Of a stretch of 41,346 nucleotides of DNA, positions 23,206-34,064 are shown piece by piece. The position numbers and the translations under genes are program-made. Under the pieces are notes generated by a model. The model searched no databases. It was not told the origin of the DNA and was given only the letters and a program-made list of their open reading frames with translations. The stretch spans positions 1 to 41,346 of the forward strand of contig BBXU01000037.1 in the NCBI GenBank assembly GCA_001598975.1. The letters are read 5' to 3'. The DNA is from Parachlorella kessleri. Its lineage: Eukaryota; Chlorophyta; Trebouxiophyceae; Chlorellales; Chlorellaceae. Position 1 is the first letter of the stretch. Every line of letters starts with the position of its first letter.

Positions 23206-24517
23206 TCAGATAAAGAAGCGCACGTCACGGCCCCCTAGTGGCTGCTCTGGCCGCGCATTCAGCTCCATGGTCCTGCCGTTACCCGCAAAGTACAGCACCT
23301 CCAGCACCTGGCTGGCCGGCACCTGCACCGGGTCTAGAAACACCACCCACCGAGCCGCCTCCCCACCCCCACAGGGCCCCTGCTGCTGCTGCCCTTGACC
23401 CTGGGGGGGCCGCGTCCTGCTGCTGCCAAGGCTGCCGGCGGTGCCCATGTAGGTGGCATACGGGCGGCGGCCATCCAGGGTGCGAGGGCTGGGCAGCAGC
23501 GTCAGCAGGGAGATGGGTTTGTCCATGGGAGCCTCAGCGCCGAGCAGGGCGGGGCAGGACCGGAGGGCGGTAGCCAGGCATGGGTTAGGGGAGGAGCCCC
23601 CGGCCTCTAGGAGCACGCACAGCACACACAGCTCGCCTGCAGCAGCCGGGGGCACTGCCAGCCTTGAGCAGCTGGGTTCGTACTCGAGGAATACACAATG
23701 TGCGTACAGGGAAGCTCTAGCATGCGCCCGGGTCTCCAGTACTATGGGTAGAGGGGCATGCAAGCTAATTGTGGGGTGACCCGGACCTATTTCCAACGTT
23801 TACTACAACGGTGCCTGAGCGTTAGAGGCCAACCGCGGCACAGAACCCTGCGCAAAGAGTTACCCCTGAGAGCTTGAAGGTGCCGCTCACGAGCATTTGC
23901 AGCATTTTCCGGCCAGGGCATGGTCCGTCAGCAGCTGCGGCTGTCACCGCGCTCACCTGTCTGGGTATTGCGGTGGACCAGCTGAGCCTCTAGTGCTGCA
24001 TGCTTGCCAGCCATGGCATGCTCAGACGGGGCAGTAAAGTGAAATTCTAGTAGTTTGAATGAATCAGAGCCCATCTGGAAGGTCACATTGTCTGGCATGA
24101 GGACCTGCAGCAAAGGAAAACCGTTGTGGATCCCGGTGCTGTGCCTGTAGACCCACGGGTGACCACACAAACGCCGGGCGCAGCGCCAAATGATGCATAA
24201 ATCCGCTCCGCCCAAGCTACCTGGGGTGTGCCTTGCCCGCTGTTGATGACGGTGCCCTTCACATATCGTGGATACTTGAACTTGATCGGCTGCAAAGCCG
24301 CAGCCTCGCCGCCGTCGGGTGCAGGTGGTGGGAGGGAGAATGGCGGCAAGTCTACCGGGCTAGGCAGACACCTGCTCAGGCTTTGCTGAGAGCCTTCTGT
24401 GGCTGCCACGCTGCTTTCCACGCCTTGAGCAAGCCCGGGAAGGCTGCCAGCTAGGGAGGCTGCTAGGCTACCTAGCAGCAGCTGCCGCCTCAGGTTGCTT
24501 GTATAAGCCCTGCACAT
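23206..24517 (-). CDS. Alpha carbonic anhydrase homologue, lumenal type, probably catalytically inactive
   Basis: Three exons on the minus strand, 24517-24221, 24104-23957 and 23636-23206, join in matching phases and give 291 residues. The fold family is clear: LLEFHFTAPSEHAMAGK, EAQLVHRN, VLLEAGG, RPYATY and the end NARPEQPLGGRDV follow alpha carbonic anhydrases such as the Chlamydomonas lumenal CAH3. The N-terminus has LRRQLLLGSLAASLAGSLPGLAQG, a twin-arginine-like thylakoid signal, but only eight residues precede it, so a transit-peptide exon may be missing. Of the three zinc histidines only the first remains (residue 121); the second is Thr123 and the third Gln140. The proton-shuttle His is Gln95, and the TTPPC loop is replaced by a longer Gly/Gln-rich stretch. 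The enzyme cannot be expected to hydrate CO2. The open frame and clean splicing argue against a decayed pseudogene; a structural or binding role, as in animal CA-related proteins, is an inference. Confidence 0.88.
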
Positions 24518-24962
24518 AACTACCTAGCTACCCTGTCGACAGTCAGTCAATTGGTACGCATGCAACAGGTGAGCGCCCGATCGGTGCTCAAGGTCTGCTC
24601 TTTTGGCAACCTCCTTCTAGAAACTTGCAGCACTGCCCCAGGTCCCATAGCCAGGTGCCAGCCCACCCACCTTGCCGTGCATCCCGTGCTGTTACGTTCT
24701 AGAGTACAGAGTATTGTGCATGGCCGCTCTATCCTGCAGCATTTGACCACCCTAGGAAGCGGCACGGTGAAAGCGCCCATGTCGATCAGTTGAAGCACAG
24801 CGCCTCCTACACACGCACTACACGGTATAGATAGGCAGTTGGCTATCAGTTCTTTGGAGGAGGTGCAGCATTGTGCATTGTCAACATTTGTGTGCTGAGC
24901 CTGATGCCAGCTGAGGTGGCAAGCGCAGGAGGAAAATAAACTCCCCTCTGGGGCCTGACATA
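24518..24962. promoter_or_regulatory. Intergenic between divergent genes, probable promoters
   Basis: The 445 bases separate the starts of the carbonic anhydrase homologue (minus) and the hydrolase (plus). An upstream exon with a transit peptide for the carbonic anhydrase homologue could lie here: there is an AG acceptor just before its second codon, though I could not identify such an exon. Confidence 0.35.
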
Positions 24963-27012
24963 ATGGCTTCAAGGCATAACGGAATGCTGAGAGGGCTGAG
25001 AAGTGATCCACGGTACCTCCTACTGGTCCCCACCTTGGGAGCTTTCCTTTGCCTGGTGTACTTATTCCCAGGTCGACTAGATGGGACGCTTGCACCGCTA
25101 TCACCTTCCGGGGATATGGCCGGCCTTGGAAGGCTACAGAGTGAGGCAAGTAGTGGGTGGAGTTTTTGCAGTATGGCTAACAATTTGCAATAGTCGTAGA
25201 GGTCTGTGAACATCACCTAAAACATAGAAACCAAGTCTTCCTGCCCACAGGTGATGCTAGGCCATGATGTTTTATGGCAACTCCCAGATACTACACAAGC
25301 CAAGGGGTTTGTTTTCTTTGCCCACGGTACTTACCGCAAGAAAGTCAACTTGCAGTATTCACAGCCAGGGACTCCTTGCAAGGACTGCACTTGATGTTGT
25401 GTGCAGGTTGCAACCATCAGGCAACAGATCTGTGGACGCAGGAAGAATGCGTCGGTCTTGGCCTCTCATGCTTAGGTACACAGCCTAGCACGGCATGATA
25501 CCAAAAAATGGGTCACAACTCTTATAATATGCTCTCGTTACAACTTGTGCCCTCATTTATAACTTGTGGTGCACCCAGCAGCATGAAGCAACTGGGATCG
25601 CCGAGTGACAAGACCACGCCCAAACCTGGACCACGGCTGGATGGACTTCAATGCTCAGCTTGCTCACAGCTGCCTGCAGGGCTCCCGGAGGATGTTCGAA
25701 TCCGCAGAGAGGTGCTCCGGCAGGGCTTCGCCATAATTGCTGTTAGTAGCGCGGACCGGCGCGGTCGGCGTTGCTGGGATGTGAAGCTAGATCCCAAGAT
25801 GTCACTTGATGGCCAGCACGTGGCCAAGATCCTGGGCACAGTACGGCAGAGGGAGGGGCTGCAGCAGGCACCACTCTATGCCCTTGGGGCCAGCTCTGGG
25901 GGCGCATTTGTGCTGATGCTGCCTCACTTGGTGCCAGATGTGCAGGCAAGTGGGATGCTGTCCTCTTCCCTTATGGTGCTCCCCCAATCTTTGTTCATTC
26001 GTGCATAGCAGCCAAAAGCTCGACAATGACGGTTGTGATGCGTTGGTGCCTTAACACCGGTCGGGTTGCACATGGACACATAGCATCGCATGGGCCCCAC
26101 TGCATTTTGCATTGATGTTACATGGGTCGCTTGCCGGGTGCTCCTAGGCTAAGGCTCATGCACCTGCCTACCTGCCTGCAGGGCGTCTGCGCTGAAATCA
26201 TGGGTGTGCCTCCCGAGCTGTTCACACTAGGCTCTGGCCGGCCCTACCCTCCCACTCTCTTTGTACACATGCCCCGAGACAGACACACCAAAGTTGCGGT
26301 AGAAGTGGACATACAAGCACTGCGGGCAGCGGGTGTTCGTGCAGAAGAGATACAAGTGACGCCCAGGGCGGTAACAGCGGACTTTTTAAGCTCTAGGGCA
26401 CCGCAAATTAGCAGCGACATGGCCGTGGCTATAGTGAAGGTGTTGAGGGAGGGAGGCATGCTTGCGGCTCACGGCAAGCTGCTGGAGGACCCCAGGTGGG
26501 TGGAAGGCTCCCTCACGCGACGGCTTGAAGCTTGAGTCAGGCCCCAGCACTCTCAAGTCTCATGGTGACACTTGGAGGGGGTGTTGCCGAGCATGCAATG
26601 ATGCAGACCCCTCTGCACGTCCTAGAGGGTCACTGAGCCCCTGCCATGCTGACAATCCGACAGCAGGCAGCCCATGGAATGAAGGCCGCAAACCTTTTGC
26701 GGTGGAGCCCCTTTCCATGACTGGAAGTCTCGAAAGCCCCGCTCTGCACCTCACATCCAGTGCCGGTTGCTTATGTGCAGGCAGACTCACTCGAAGTGGC
26801 AGAGCTTGCTCCAGCAGCAGGTGCCTGGCATGGACCGGGTCAGCCTGAAGCCGGATGAGTCGCCGGTGACAGAGCTGCTCAACTTAGCCTGGGCGAGCCA
26901 CGAAATTGTGTCGGACTTCACTGCTGTGGTGCTGACATGGCTAGCAGCTGGTGGCAAGGCAGACATCAACCGACTGATACAGCAGGAGCAGCAGCGTGTG
27001 TTGGGGGATTGA
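24963..27012 (+). CDS. Alpha/beta hydrolase of a plant-type uncharacterised family, membrane-anchored
   Basis: Six exons, 24963-25145, 25251-25326, 25407-25454, 25659-25945, 26182-26495 and 26781-27012, give 379 residues. The model was fixed by phase and by similarity to a land-plant hydrolase family I remember. Residues 18-37 (YLLLVPTLGAFLCLVYLFPG) are a single membrane anchor. Then come FVFFAHG (residues 81-87), a CxxC at 101-104 made by joining the 48-base exon 3 to exon 4, and the nucleophile elbow GASSGG with Ser181. YPPTLFVHMPRD and NLAWASHE follow; the latter may hold the catalytic His. The substrate is unknown. Introns 1 and 4 need GC donors (25146 and 25946, both GCAAGT) to keep phase. 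TGTAA at 27168-27172 fits as poly(A) signal. The gene is head-to-head with the carbonic anhydrase homologue and tail-to-tail with RFC4. Confidence 0.85.
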
Positions 27013-27167
27013 CCATGCCGGACGTCTGTCTTCTTTCTGACGTGGGATATTTCACTGGGGTGCATGAAAAGTTCCAGACGCATACTGCCATGTACTGTGT
27101 ATGACTTTAGCTGTCACGGTGGGGGGAAGGGCAGGTACACAAAGAGATGTCTATCATGCAACTGCTC

Positions 27168-27172
27168 TGTAA
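27168..27172 (+). promoter_or_regulatory. Possible poly(A) signal TGTAA of the hydrolase gene
   Basis: It lies 156 bases past the stop codon at 27012 and before the convergent RFC4 stop at 27309, so the position is suitable for a chlorophyte signal. Confidence 0.5.
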
Positions 27173-27308
27173 CTTGCCAAGTTTTGTGCACACCAGCAAC
27201 TGCACATCGGGGCTAGGAATATCAAACTGAGGGGATCCAACTCCAGGATGTCGTCAGTCAAGCACCTTCCTATGGTCCTCCTGGCGCCCCGTTCTCATGA
27301 CCCGCCGC

Positions 27309-30006
27309 TCACGCCCTGTTGCACAAGACTTGCTGGGTGTGAGAGGCAACATCCAGCAGCTGCAAGAACTCGTCAGCGCCATCCACTAGCTTCTTGTCCG
27401 CCTCCGCCAGCCGAGCCAGCACCTTGCCCTTGGAGCTGTCGGCAAGGGAGCTGTCGGCTAGCAGCGTGGCCTGCAGCTGTAACAGGATCTCTTGTGCCTG
27501 CAATCAAGGGAGTCCCCGGCAGGTGTGGCACGTCAGAAGGTGCCAGCGAAGGACAACACAAGCAAAGGATGGACCTAGCAAGGTGTACTTGAAGGAAGGA
27601 AAGTGCATTGAGCAAGCCCACCAGGACTGCTGCTTGACCTCGACCGCGAAAGCGCTGCTCACAGCAGGATGCATGGCATCTGAACAGGTAATCATGCCGG
27701 CTCCTTACCCAGCACCTTCTAACGCCTATAGCGAGACCACAGATGGGCCTACCAGAGTTCTGAGCTGCTTTCACCACCCGTTCAAGGAAATGCCACACTA
27801 GGCTGTCCCGGACCTTAGAGTTTGATGTCCCAGGCAATCGCGATGCCGCCCGCTATGGTATCGCCTGTCAGCACCCTACACACTAATCACATGCATTCCC
27901 AAATTCCCAAAACTCCCAAGCATCCCCAAAAAACGAAACATCACACTCACCGGGTAGCCCTCAGCTATGAGGTCCGTCACTGCCGTCTGTACCCGGTCAA
28001 AGAGTCCCGTCCTTGCGGCCGCCAGCAACCCCTCGACCTCCGCCCCCGGCACCGCCCCCGCCACGTCCAGCACGGCGGCCTCCCTCACCGGGCTGCCGCG
28101 CAGGCGCACCGCTGACTGGAGGGTGGTGATCGCCTTGCGCAGGTCGCCCCCTGACACCCGGGACAGGGCTTCCAGGGCATCTGGCTCGATGCTCACGCCC
28201 TCGGCTGCAGCAGGAGCAGGGCGGGCGAAAGAGCAGTGAATGAGTCAGTGGGTAGGAGGCCGGTTGTTAGTATTGGGCCAGCCGAGTGAGGATGCAGGGT
28301 GCTGAGCCAGGCTGGGTATGAGGGGCTGGCACCTGGCTCAGGTGCGTGCAGCACCAATAAGCTCGGCTTGTGAGCCTACAGTGGGCATTCACAACCACCC
28401 TTGTATTCAAGGACAAGCTGGCACAAAGCAGTCATAGAAACTTGGACCTAGGCATTGTCCTGACCTGGTGCTTCAGCACAGTGAGCATTGGCATCCCAGC
28501 CAGTCCTGCCACCCCACCCAGCCTGGCGGCCTCACCCTGGCAGATGTAGTGTATTCTGTCATTGATCACGTCTCCCTGCAGCGGCTTGAAGCGGAACTTG
28601 GCGCAGCGGGACGCCAGCGGCTCGATGATGCGCGAGACGTAGTTGCAGATGAACACAAAGCGTGTGACCTTGGAGTGCGTCTCCATGGTGCGGCGCAGCG
28701 CATTCTGGGCATCCTGCACACGTCTGGCAGTGGGGGTCACAACTCACTCCCTGTCTACGGAGTGGTCTCTCCCATCCCTGCGCCGCTCTTCTAGTGTGCT
28801 GCACCTGCAAGTACCCGCACAAGAGACGATAGCGAGCTATCAGCACAATTGCCCTGCACGTGCTAAGTGTATGCATGCGTGTGTTCTTCTGACCGAGCAG
28901 GAGTTGTAGAGGCATCGGCCCCGGCAGATTTAGTGGCTGCAGCCCGCAGTCTGCCTGAAGGCCTAGACAGCTTGCCAACTAGCTGCAACCCTTGGAAGAT
29001 TTGGATCATACATCAGCAAACCACTCCCTCCGGACCTGCATCCCTACGTGCCCCAGCTGCCAGGGGAAGATACTTCACGAGAAACACCTGGTACCCACCT
29101 CTGTCATGGAGTCTGCCTCATCCAAAATGATGACCTTGAAGGGCGGGCACGGGTACCCAGGCACCGCCGCTCCTACCGCCGTGGCTGCGAAGTTCTTGAT
29201 CTTCTGTCGCACCACATTGATGCCGCGCTCGTCCGATGCATTCAGCTCTAGCACTCTTGTCTTCATAAGATCAGGGCCAAACAGCTGCCGGACTATGGCC
29301 AGCGCCGATGTCGTCTTGCCAGTGCCGGGAGGGCCATAGAAAAGTAGGTGGGGCAGCTGCAGCCAGACCGTCGGCATGTGTGTGCCCTTATGGACCGCTG
29401 AGGTCAGCATTGACCACAGGAGGAAGGGCCTGTAAGCACCTTAGCACATTGGTCCAGCATTTCATGTAGTTCAGGAAGGAGGCCGGGCAATGATCAGTGG
29501 TGCCAGAAGCCTGCGTGTACAGCAACGCTGGTACTGAGCAGCAGGGCATACCGACAGCACTTACATTTCCAGAAGATAGTGCATTCTGCAGGGTTTGGAC
29601 GGCCTCTCCCTGCTCAACCACATCGTCTATACGCCGTGGCCGGCTGCAAACAGTGCAAGGTAAGAACAACACTCAGCTGACATACGGCCGATCAGCGCAC
29701 TCTTGTTATATGTAGCATGAGCTTCGTGACCCTCAGGACTCCCTGGAGAATCCAACACTGCTCCTAAGCACCATATCGAGCTCCCACGGTGTCTGGCGTG
29801 AAAACGAGCGAGGGCCTTGTGAAGGGTAACCTGGTGTCTACAAAGGTTGTACTCACTATTTCTCAACCTGCAAGGAGCATGGCCGAGCGTTTAGAGGACT
29901 GTAACCACAGGAGTGTGCCGCAGGCGAACAGCCTATTGACTGGCACACAGGCGCCTGTGTTTCATGCTAGACGGCAAAAACTTACCCAGGGCTGTGTCGA
30001 TGCCAT
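27309..30006 (-). CDS. RFC4: Replication factor C subunit 4 (clamp-loader AAA+ subunit)
   Basis: RFC opens PCNA and loads it on primer ends in nuclear replication and repair. Seven exons on the minus strand, 30006-29986, 29867-29857, 29643-29565, 29356-29099, 28713-28536, 28204-27951 and 27497-27309, join in phase to 329 residues, a normal size. Marks are [16 protein letters not shown] at the start, Walker [10 protein letters not shown] (residues 45-53), [12 protein letters not shown], Walker B with DEAD at 116-119, the SRC arginine-finger motif at 158-160, ICQAEGV and [11 protein letters not shown], then the C-terminal collar with [27 protein letters not shown] points to the RFC4 type rather than RFC2, 3 or 5. 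Exon 1 has only 21 bases (MASTQPW) and exon 2 only 11 bases; both are required to build the universal WVEKYRP motif. The gene is head-to-head with the PXN carrier, 316 bases away. Confidence 0.93.
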
Positions 30007-30322
30007 CGTAAGTATCAGTAACCTGCAGCCTTAAAAGGTGAATAGCTCAAGCTGGCGGTACGACACGGTGGAGAGGTTTGGGAGCTTTGATCATACAATG
30101 AGATGCCGTCTTTCCAGCGTGCTCAAGTAGTTCTTTTTATCACGGTTGGCAGTAAATCATAGATGTGAACCTATCGGCAACAACAATGCAAAGCTTTCCA
30201 TTCAACCAGGGAAGGCGGCAGCGCGCTGCTTGGGCGTGTCAAACTCTTTCGGCAAACCAAGAACATGGGTATTATCGAGATCACGTGTATTCCCTCAGGT
30301 GTTGACGATAGAAAGAAACACC
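30007..30322. promoter_or_regulatory. Probable bidirectional promoter between RFC4 and the PXN carrier
   Basis: The 316 bases lie between two divergent start codons and contain no exon. No core motif was identified; the role is inferred from position. Confidence 0.4.
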
Positions 30323-33034
30323 ATGGCTTCCGATGCTGCTGTCCAGGGCGTTTCGGGTGCCATAGGAGGTGAGTGGTGCTTAGACCTTACCCGGGTGCAG
30401 CCAGCCGTTATTACTTTCACGTGGCCAGCTTATATCCAGGCTTTTAGGCAGGAAACAGGGGATCCTGGGCTTGGTGGCTTGATTACCAACGCTGACATGG
30501 AGGGCTGTCTTTGCACGGTTTTGTCGTCGGTGCGTATCAAGGGGCAACAAACTTTATAGACCTGCGAATACATCCGTGCGTTACATCTAAGGGGTGGCTT
30601 CGACTATTTGATCAAGGCTTCTGGCCCCTGGAATATATACTGGTTCCTGGAATATATACTGGTTCATCCTGTTGCTTAGCACCAGTAACTAAAGACTAAT
30701 GGCTTACTGCACCCACACCTTTTCAATAACCCAACACAGGGATTGTGGCCACCATCGCCACATACCCGCTCATGACAGTAAGTGCTGCAAGCACAGGTGG
30801 TGCCTCCATCTGGAGCCGCTGCATTGCTGCACCTGCCAGAGAACCCAGCCACTCGGCCTAGGTCTTTAGCCTCCATTCCTCAGTTGAGGCTCACTTGTTG
30901 CAGGTGACCACCCGCCAGGCCACCAGGGTGAAGGAGGAGCCAGTGGTTGGGGAGGCGGGGGCAGTGCTAAAGCGCCCTGTACGGCAGAGCACCGTTGCAG
31001 AAATGGTTGAGGCAAGTTCGCTCTGTGCACCGCCTTGCCTACTGTGCGGCCGGGTGGTAGGATTTCCCTCGCGCTATAGGCAAGGCAATATTTGTCTGGG
31101 GACCAGACCAACCTATGATTGATGCTGTCTGGCGCTTGTTGGGGAGGGTTGTCTACCAACTTTATTGCTGGCAAGGGCAGTTGCATGGCAAGCAGTAACA
31201 TTGTCAAATCCCGTCCTTCAATCATGCAGATCGTCCGCTCTTCTGGCATTGGTGGTTTGTTTGGTGGCCTGGGCACCGCCCTCTTCGGCACCACCATCTC
31301 GCAAGGCATCTACTTCTACCTGTACTCCCTGCTGCGCGCGCTGGCGGTGGAGCGGCGCCAAGCGGCCGAAGCACGCGCAGCAGGCGCAGTCACAGTCGCC
31401 CTGGCAGCCGCCGCACATGGGCAGGGCGACATCACAGTGGCTGAGTCGCTGCTTGTAGCTGCCCTGGCAGGGGCAGGCAACGTGCTGCTAACAAACCCAG
31501 TTTGGATGATTGCCACCCGCATGCAAGTCCAGCGCAAACAAAAGCCACAGCCAGTGAGGCAGGAGCGGAGGGCAGGAGCGGCTGCAGCGGCGGAGGAGGG
31601 GGGTGGCGGGGTGAGGCAGGAGGTGGATGTGGTGGTGGATGAGGGTGGCGACGTGCCAGCGCCCAGCTTCCTTGCAGGTAGGGGGCCTGGTCCCTTCTTC
31701 ACAACATTGAGGGCATGGAGGCTGCTGCCAGTGTGATTTTGTGCTGCCAAGTCCACTTTCCTTGGCGTGCCGGCTGGCTTAGTGATGGACTATTAGGCAT
31801 GCCCTACTGGCCTGCATAGGCTCGCAAGTAGCTTTGGTGCTGACATTACTGTTGATGCATCCCACTTTTTGGTATATACCTGAGTGTCCCATTGCATGCA
31901 GTGTGCCGGTCCGTCTACCAAGAGTATGGGATCAAAGGCTTCTGGAATGGGGTGGGCGCGTCCCTGGTCATGGTCATCAACCCCACATTACAGTACGCGC
32001 TGTACGAGTGGCTGATCAAAGTGCGAGCGGCAGCGCGGCGCAGGGAGCAGCGGCAGTTGCAAGGCAAGGCTGCAGCAGGTGGGCAACGTAGGGTCAGTTA
32101 GGCATGCAGCATGCACTGCACAGGCAGGACACTATACTGTAGCAGGGAGTGGCAGGGACAGTGAGAGGCATGTCGCGTTGTGCCCTTAGGCGGCTCCTGT
32201 GCATCTTGCAGGGAGCTGAGAACAGTGGTATCTTACTACTTTTACCTCTCCGCTACCTCCTTGTTGCCAATGCAATTCCGCTCTCCTGCCACCAGATGTG
32301 ATTGGCACAGAGAGTCGCTACATTGTCCAGCAGCGGGGCACGGCTTCCTGGCAGCAGCCCTAACTTGACAGTGTGTGGCTTGGCCTGGCCTGGGTGTCCC
32401 TTGCAGTTGCCCCCACGCGGGCCAGCGCCTTGGAGGTGTTCCTGCTGAGTGCGCTGGCCAAGGCTGGCGCCACCATCGTTACCTACCCCATGCTCACCAT
32501 CAAGACGCGGCTGTACACTGCGAAGAAGGGTGACAAGGAGATGCAGTATGCGGGCATTGCGGATGCGGCGACCCAGATCCTCAGGAGGGAAGGTGGGGCA
32601 CCTGTGCTGGCACTTGCTGCAGGGTGGGTATGCGGGCGCTCCGTAAAGGCTTCTTGTGGCTCCATCCGTGCAGCACTTGAGCAGCATATCTGCGGCTGTG
32701 GCAACATGACTGCGAGTACATTGTGATTTTGGGTTGTATAATAGTTGTCTAGACGACATTGACAGGGTTGCTACCAAGCGCCACTGCCCCATGAGCTGCT
32801 GCCGGTCCTATTTTCTTGCCCTCAAGCTGTACATTGCCGCGGCTAAGTCGTGCCCGCCTGCTTGTGTGACTCTCTGCAGGGCTTGCGGGCTATTACAAAG
32901 GCCTAAACAGTAAAATTGTGCAGTCAGTGCTAGCAGCAGCCATCCTCTTTGTTTGCAAAGAGAAAATCACAGACTTCGCCCGCACGTTGCTCCACGTGGC
33001 AGCTCGCAACAAAGCGCAGCGTGCCATTGCCTGA
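30323..33034 (+). CDS. PXN: PXN-type peroxisomal nucleotide/NAD carrier (mitochondrial carrier family)
   Basis: Arabidopsis PXN brings NAD+ (and can move CoA and adenine nucleotides) across the peroxisomal membrane. Seven exons, 30323-30368, 30740-30777, 30904-31011, 31230-31677, 31902-32078, 32407-32592 and 32880-33034, agree in phase and give 385 residues. The three carrier repeats show the PXN-like signature variants YPLMTVTTR, NPVWMIATRMQ and YPMLTIKTRL in place of strict PxDxxK. Further marks are GIGGLFGGLGTALFGTTISQG, GIKGFWNGVGASLVMVINP and the C-terminal IVQSVLAAAILFVCKEKI. Two low-complexity Ala/Gly/Glu inserts between helices make it longer than the plant protein of about 330 residues. 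Intron 3 needs a GC donor (31012, GCAAGT). Intron 1 contains a 19-base tandem duplication. The substrate is inferred from the family only. Confidence 0.9.
30627..30664. repeat. 19-base exact tandem duplication in intron 1 of the PXN gene
   Basis: The unit CCTGGAATATATACTGGTT is repeated head to tail, 30627-30645 and 30646-30664, with no mismatch. Confidence 0.95.
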
Positions 33035-33301
33035 AGGGGAACCGTTGGAATGGTGGCAAGAGGCCTCCTCAGAGGTCATGCTGAACAAGTTGCGCGACAC
33101 CTGTCTCTTGGGACTGCCAGCTGGTTGGCCAAGAACACCTCACCCCAGCCGTGCCGTGCAAACACTTGCCTTCTAGCTAATGAACAGTTTGTACGTGTCA
33201 ATTGATGACTGTGGTTCATTGCCAGGGTCCATGTGTGTTTGATTAGGTTTGTTGAAATCAGCCATGTCCAGCTGTGTCTTACAGCTATATGTTCGCTCTG
33301 G

Positions 33302-33353
33302 GGCACATGCCGACCATCCAGACTTTTTTGGCACATGCCGACCATCCAGACTT
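33302..33353. repeat. Direct duplication of a 24-base unit, 28-base period
   Basis: The unit that begins GGCACATGCCGACCATCC and ends AGACTT occurs at 33302-33325 and 33330-33353, separated by four T. The flanks on both sides also share GCTCTGG. Confidence 0.95.
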
Positions 33354-33932
33354 AGCTCTGGGACGGAGGATAGGCTGTAGGTCCTGTTAGATTTAACTTC
33401 CACAACAATTCCCCAAAACTCCCCAGTTGCTGCCAGTCCACTGCCACAAAGCTCATGGCGACCAGTAGTTACATAAGGAGCTACAGTGGGCAGAAGCATC
33501 AAGCGCTCATTGCAATGTACCGCATCCACGGCAAGCGTGATTATCAGGGCCATAGAGTTCAGCCAAGAGTCGCACCCAAACAGCTTTCCACACTTGCCGC
33601 TGGTAGGCCTAGCTGTACGCTGGGTGTACAGCCTCTGCCACGGAGTTCAAGAGCAAGGCGATCGTACACACTTACAGTAGTTCACAAAAGGAAGCAACAC
33701 CAACGAGATGAGTATCAACCAGAGCAGCAGGACAGAGATAAAAAGTAGCCAAGGCAGCTATATATAAAACCGAGCACAGGAAGCAATATAACTGCCCAAG
33801 CACCCGTGCAGGGGCGCAGCATAAAACCGTGTGCGGAACGCCAAAACAGCGCAGCAGCAACGAAAGAACCACCGAGCCATGCCCACTATCAGGCAACTCC
33901 CAAGATCATTCTCATGCAAGGCCCATAGCAGC

Positions 33933-33937
33933 TTACA
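33933..33937 (-). promoter_or_regulatory. Possible poly(A) signal TGTAA (minus strand) of the 34065 gene
   Basis: TTACA on the plus strand is TGTAA on the minus strand. It lies 128 bases past the stop codon at 34065, a normal 3' UTR distance, and gives mild support to that gene being real. Confidence 0.4.
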
Positions 33938-34064
33938 AAGAGGTGCTCATTGTAACAGAAGGCGAGAAAGCCTCACAAAATTTGAGGGCCACAGCCGCAC
34001 TTGCACCTTTTTGATTGAGCAGACCAGTACTGATCCTTACTGGTCATGCCATCATCGTTCATTC

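Larger units (their letters stand above)
33035..34064. other. Intergenic between convergent genes, with a short tandem duplication
   Basis: The 1030 bases hold no convincing gene. They contain the duplicated unit at 33302-33353, an AT-rich TATATATAAAA at about 33759-33769 with no recognised gene behind it, and a minus-strand TGTAA at 33933-33937 that suits the 34847-34065 gene. Confidence 0.45.

Noticed and set aside
25141..25147. A GT donor at 25141 (A|GTGAGG) in place of the GC donor at 25146 in the hydrolase.
   Set aside because: It would leave one base of a codon, while the next exon starts in phase 0. Only GAG|GCAAGT keeps the frame.
25251..25395. Reading straight on from FVFFAHG in the hydrolase into GTYRKKVNLQYSQPG and KDC.
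   Set aside because: It ends in a stop and lacks the family's GCN..DLW segment. Splicing at 25326 to 25407 restores that segment in phase, so the read-through is intron sequence.
33759..33769. TATATATAAAA as the promoter of a plus-strand gene near 33830.
   Set aside because: The short open frames behind it (about 60-115 codons) show no family-like sequence, splice support or poly(A) signal of their own.
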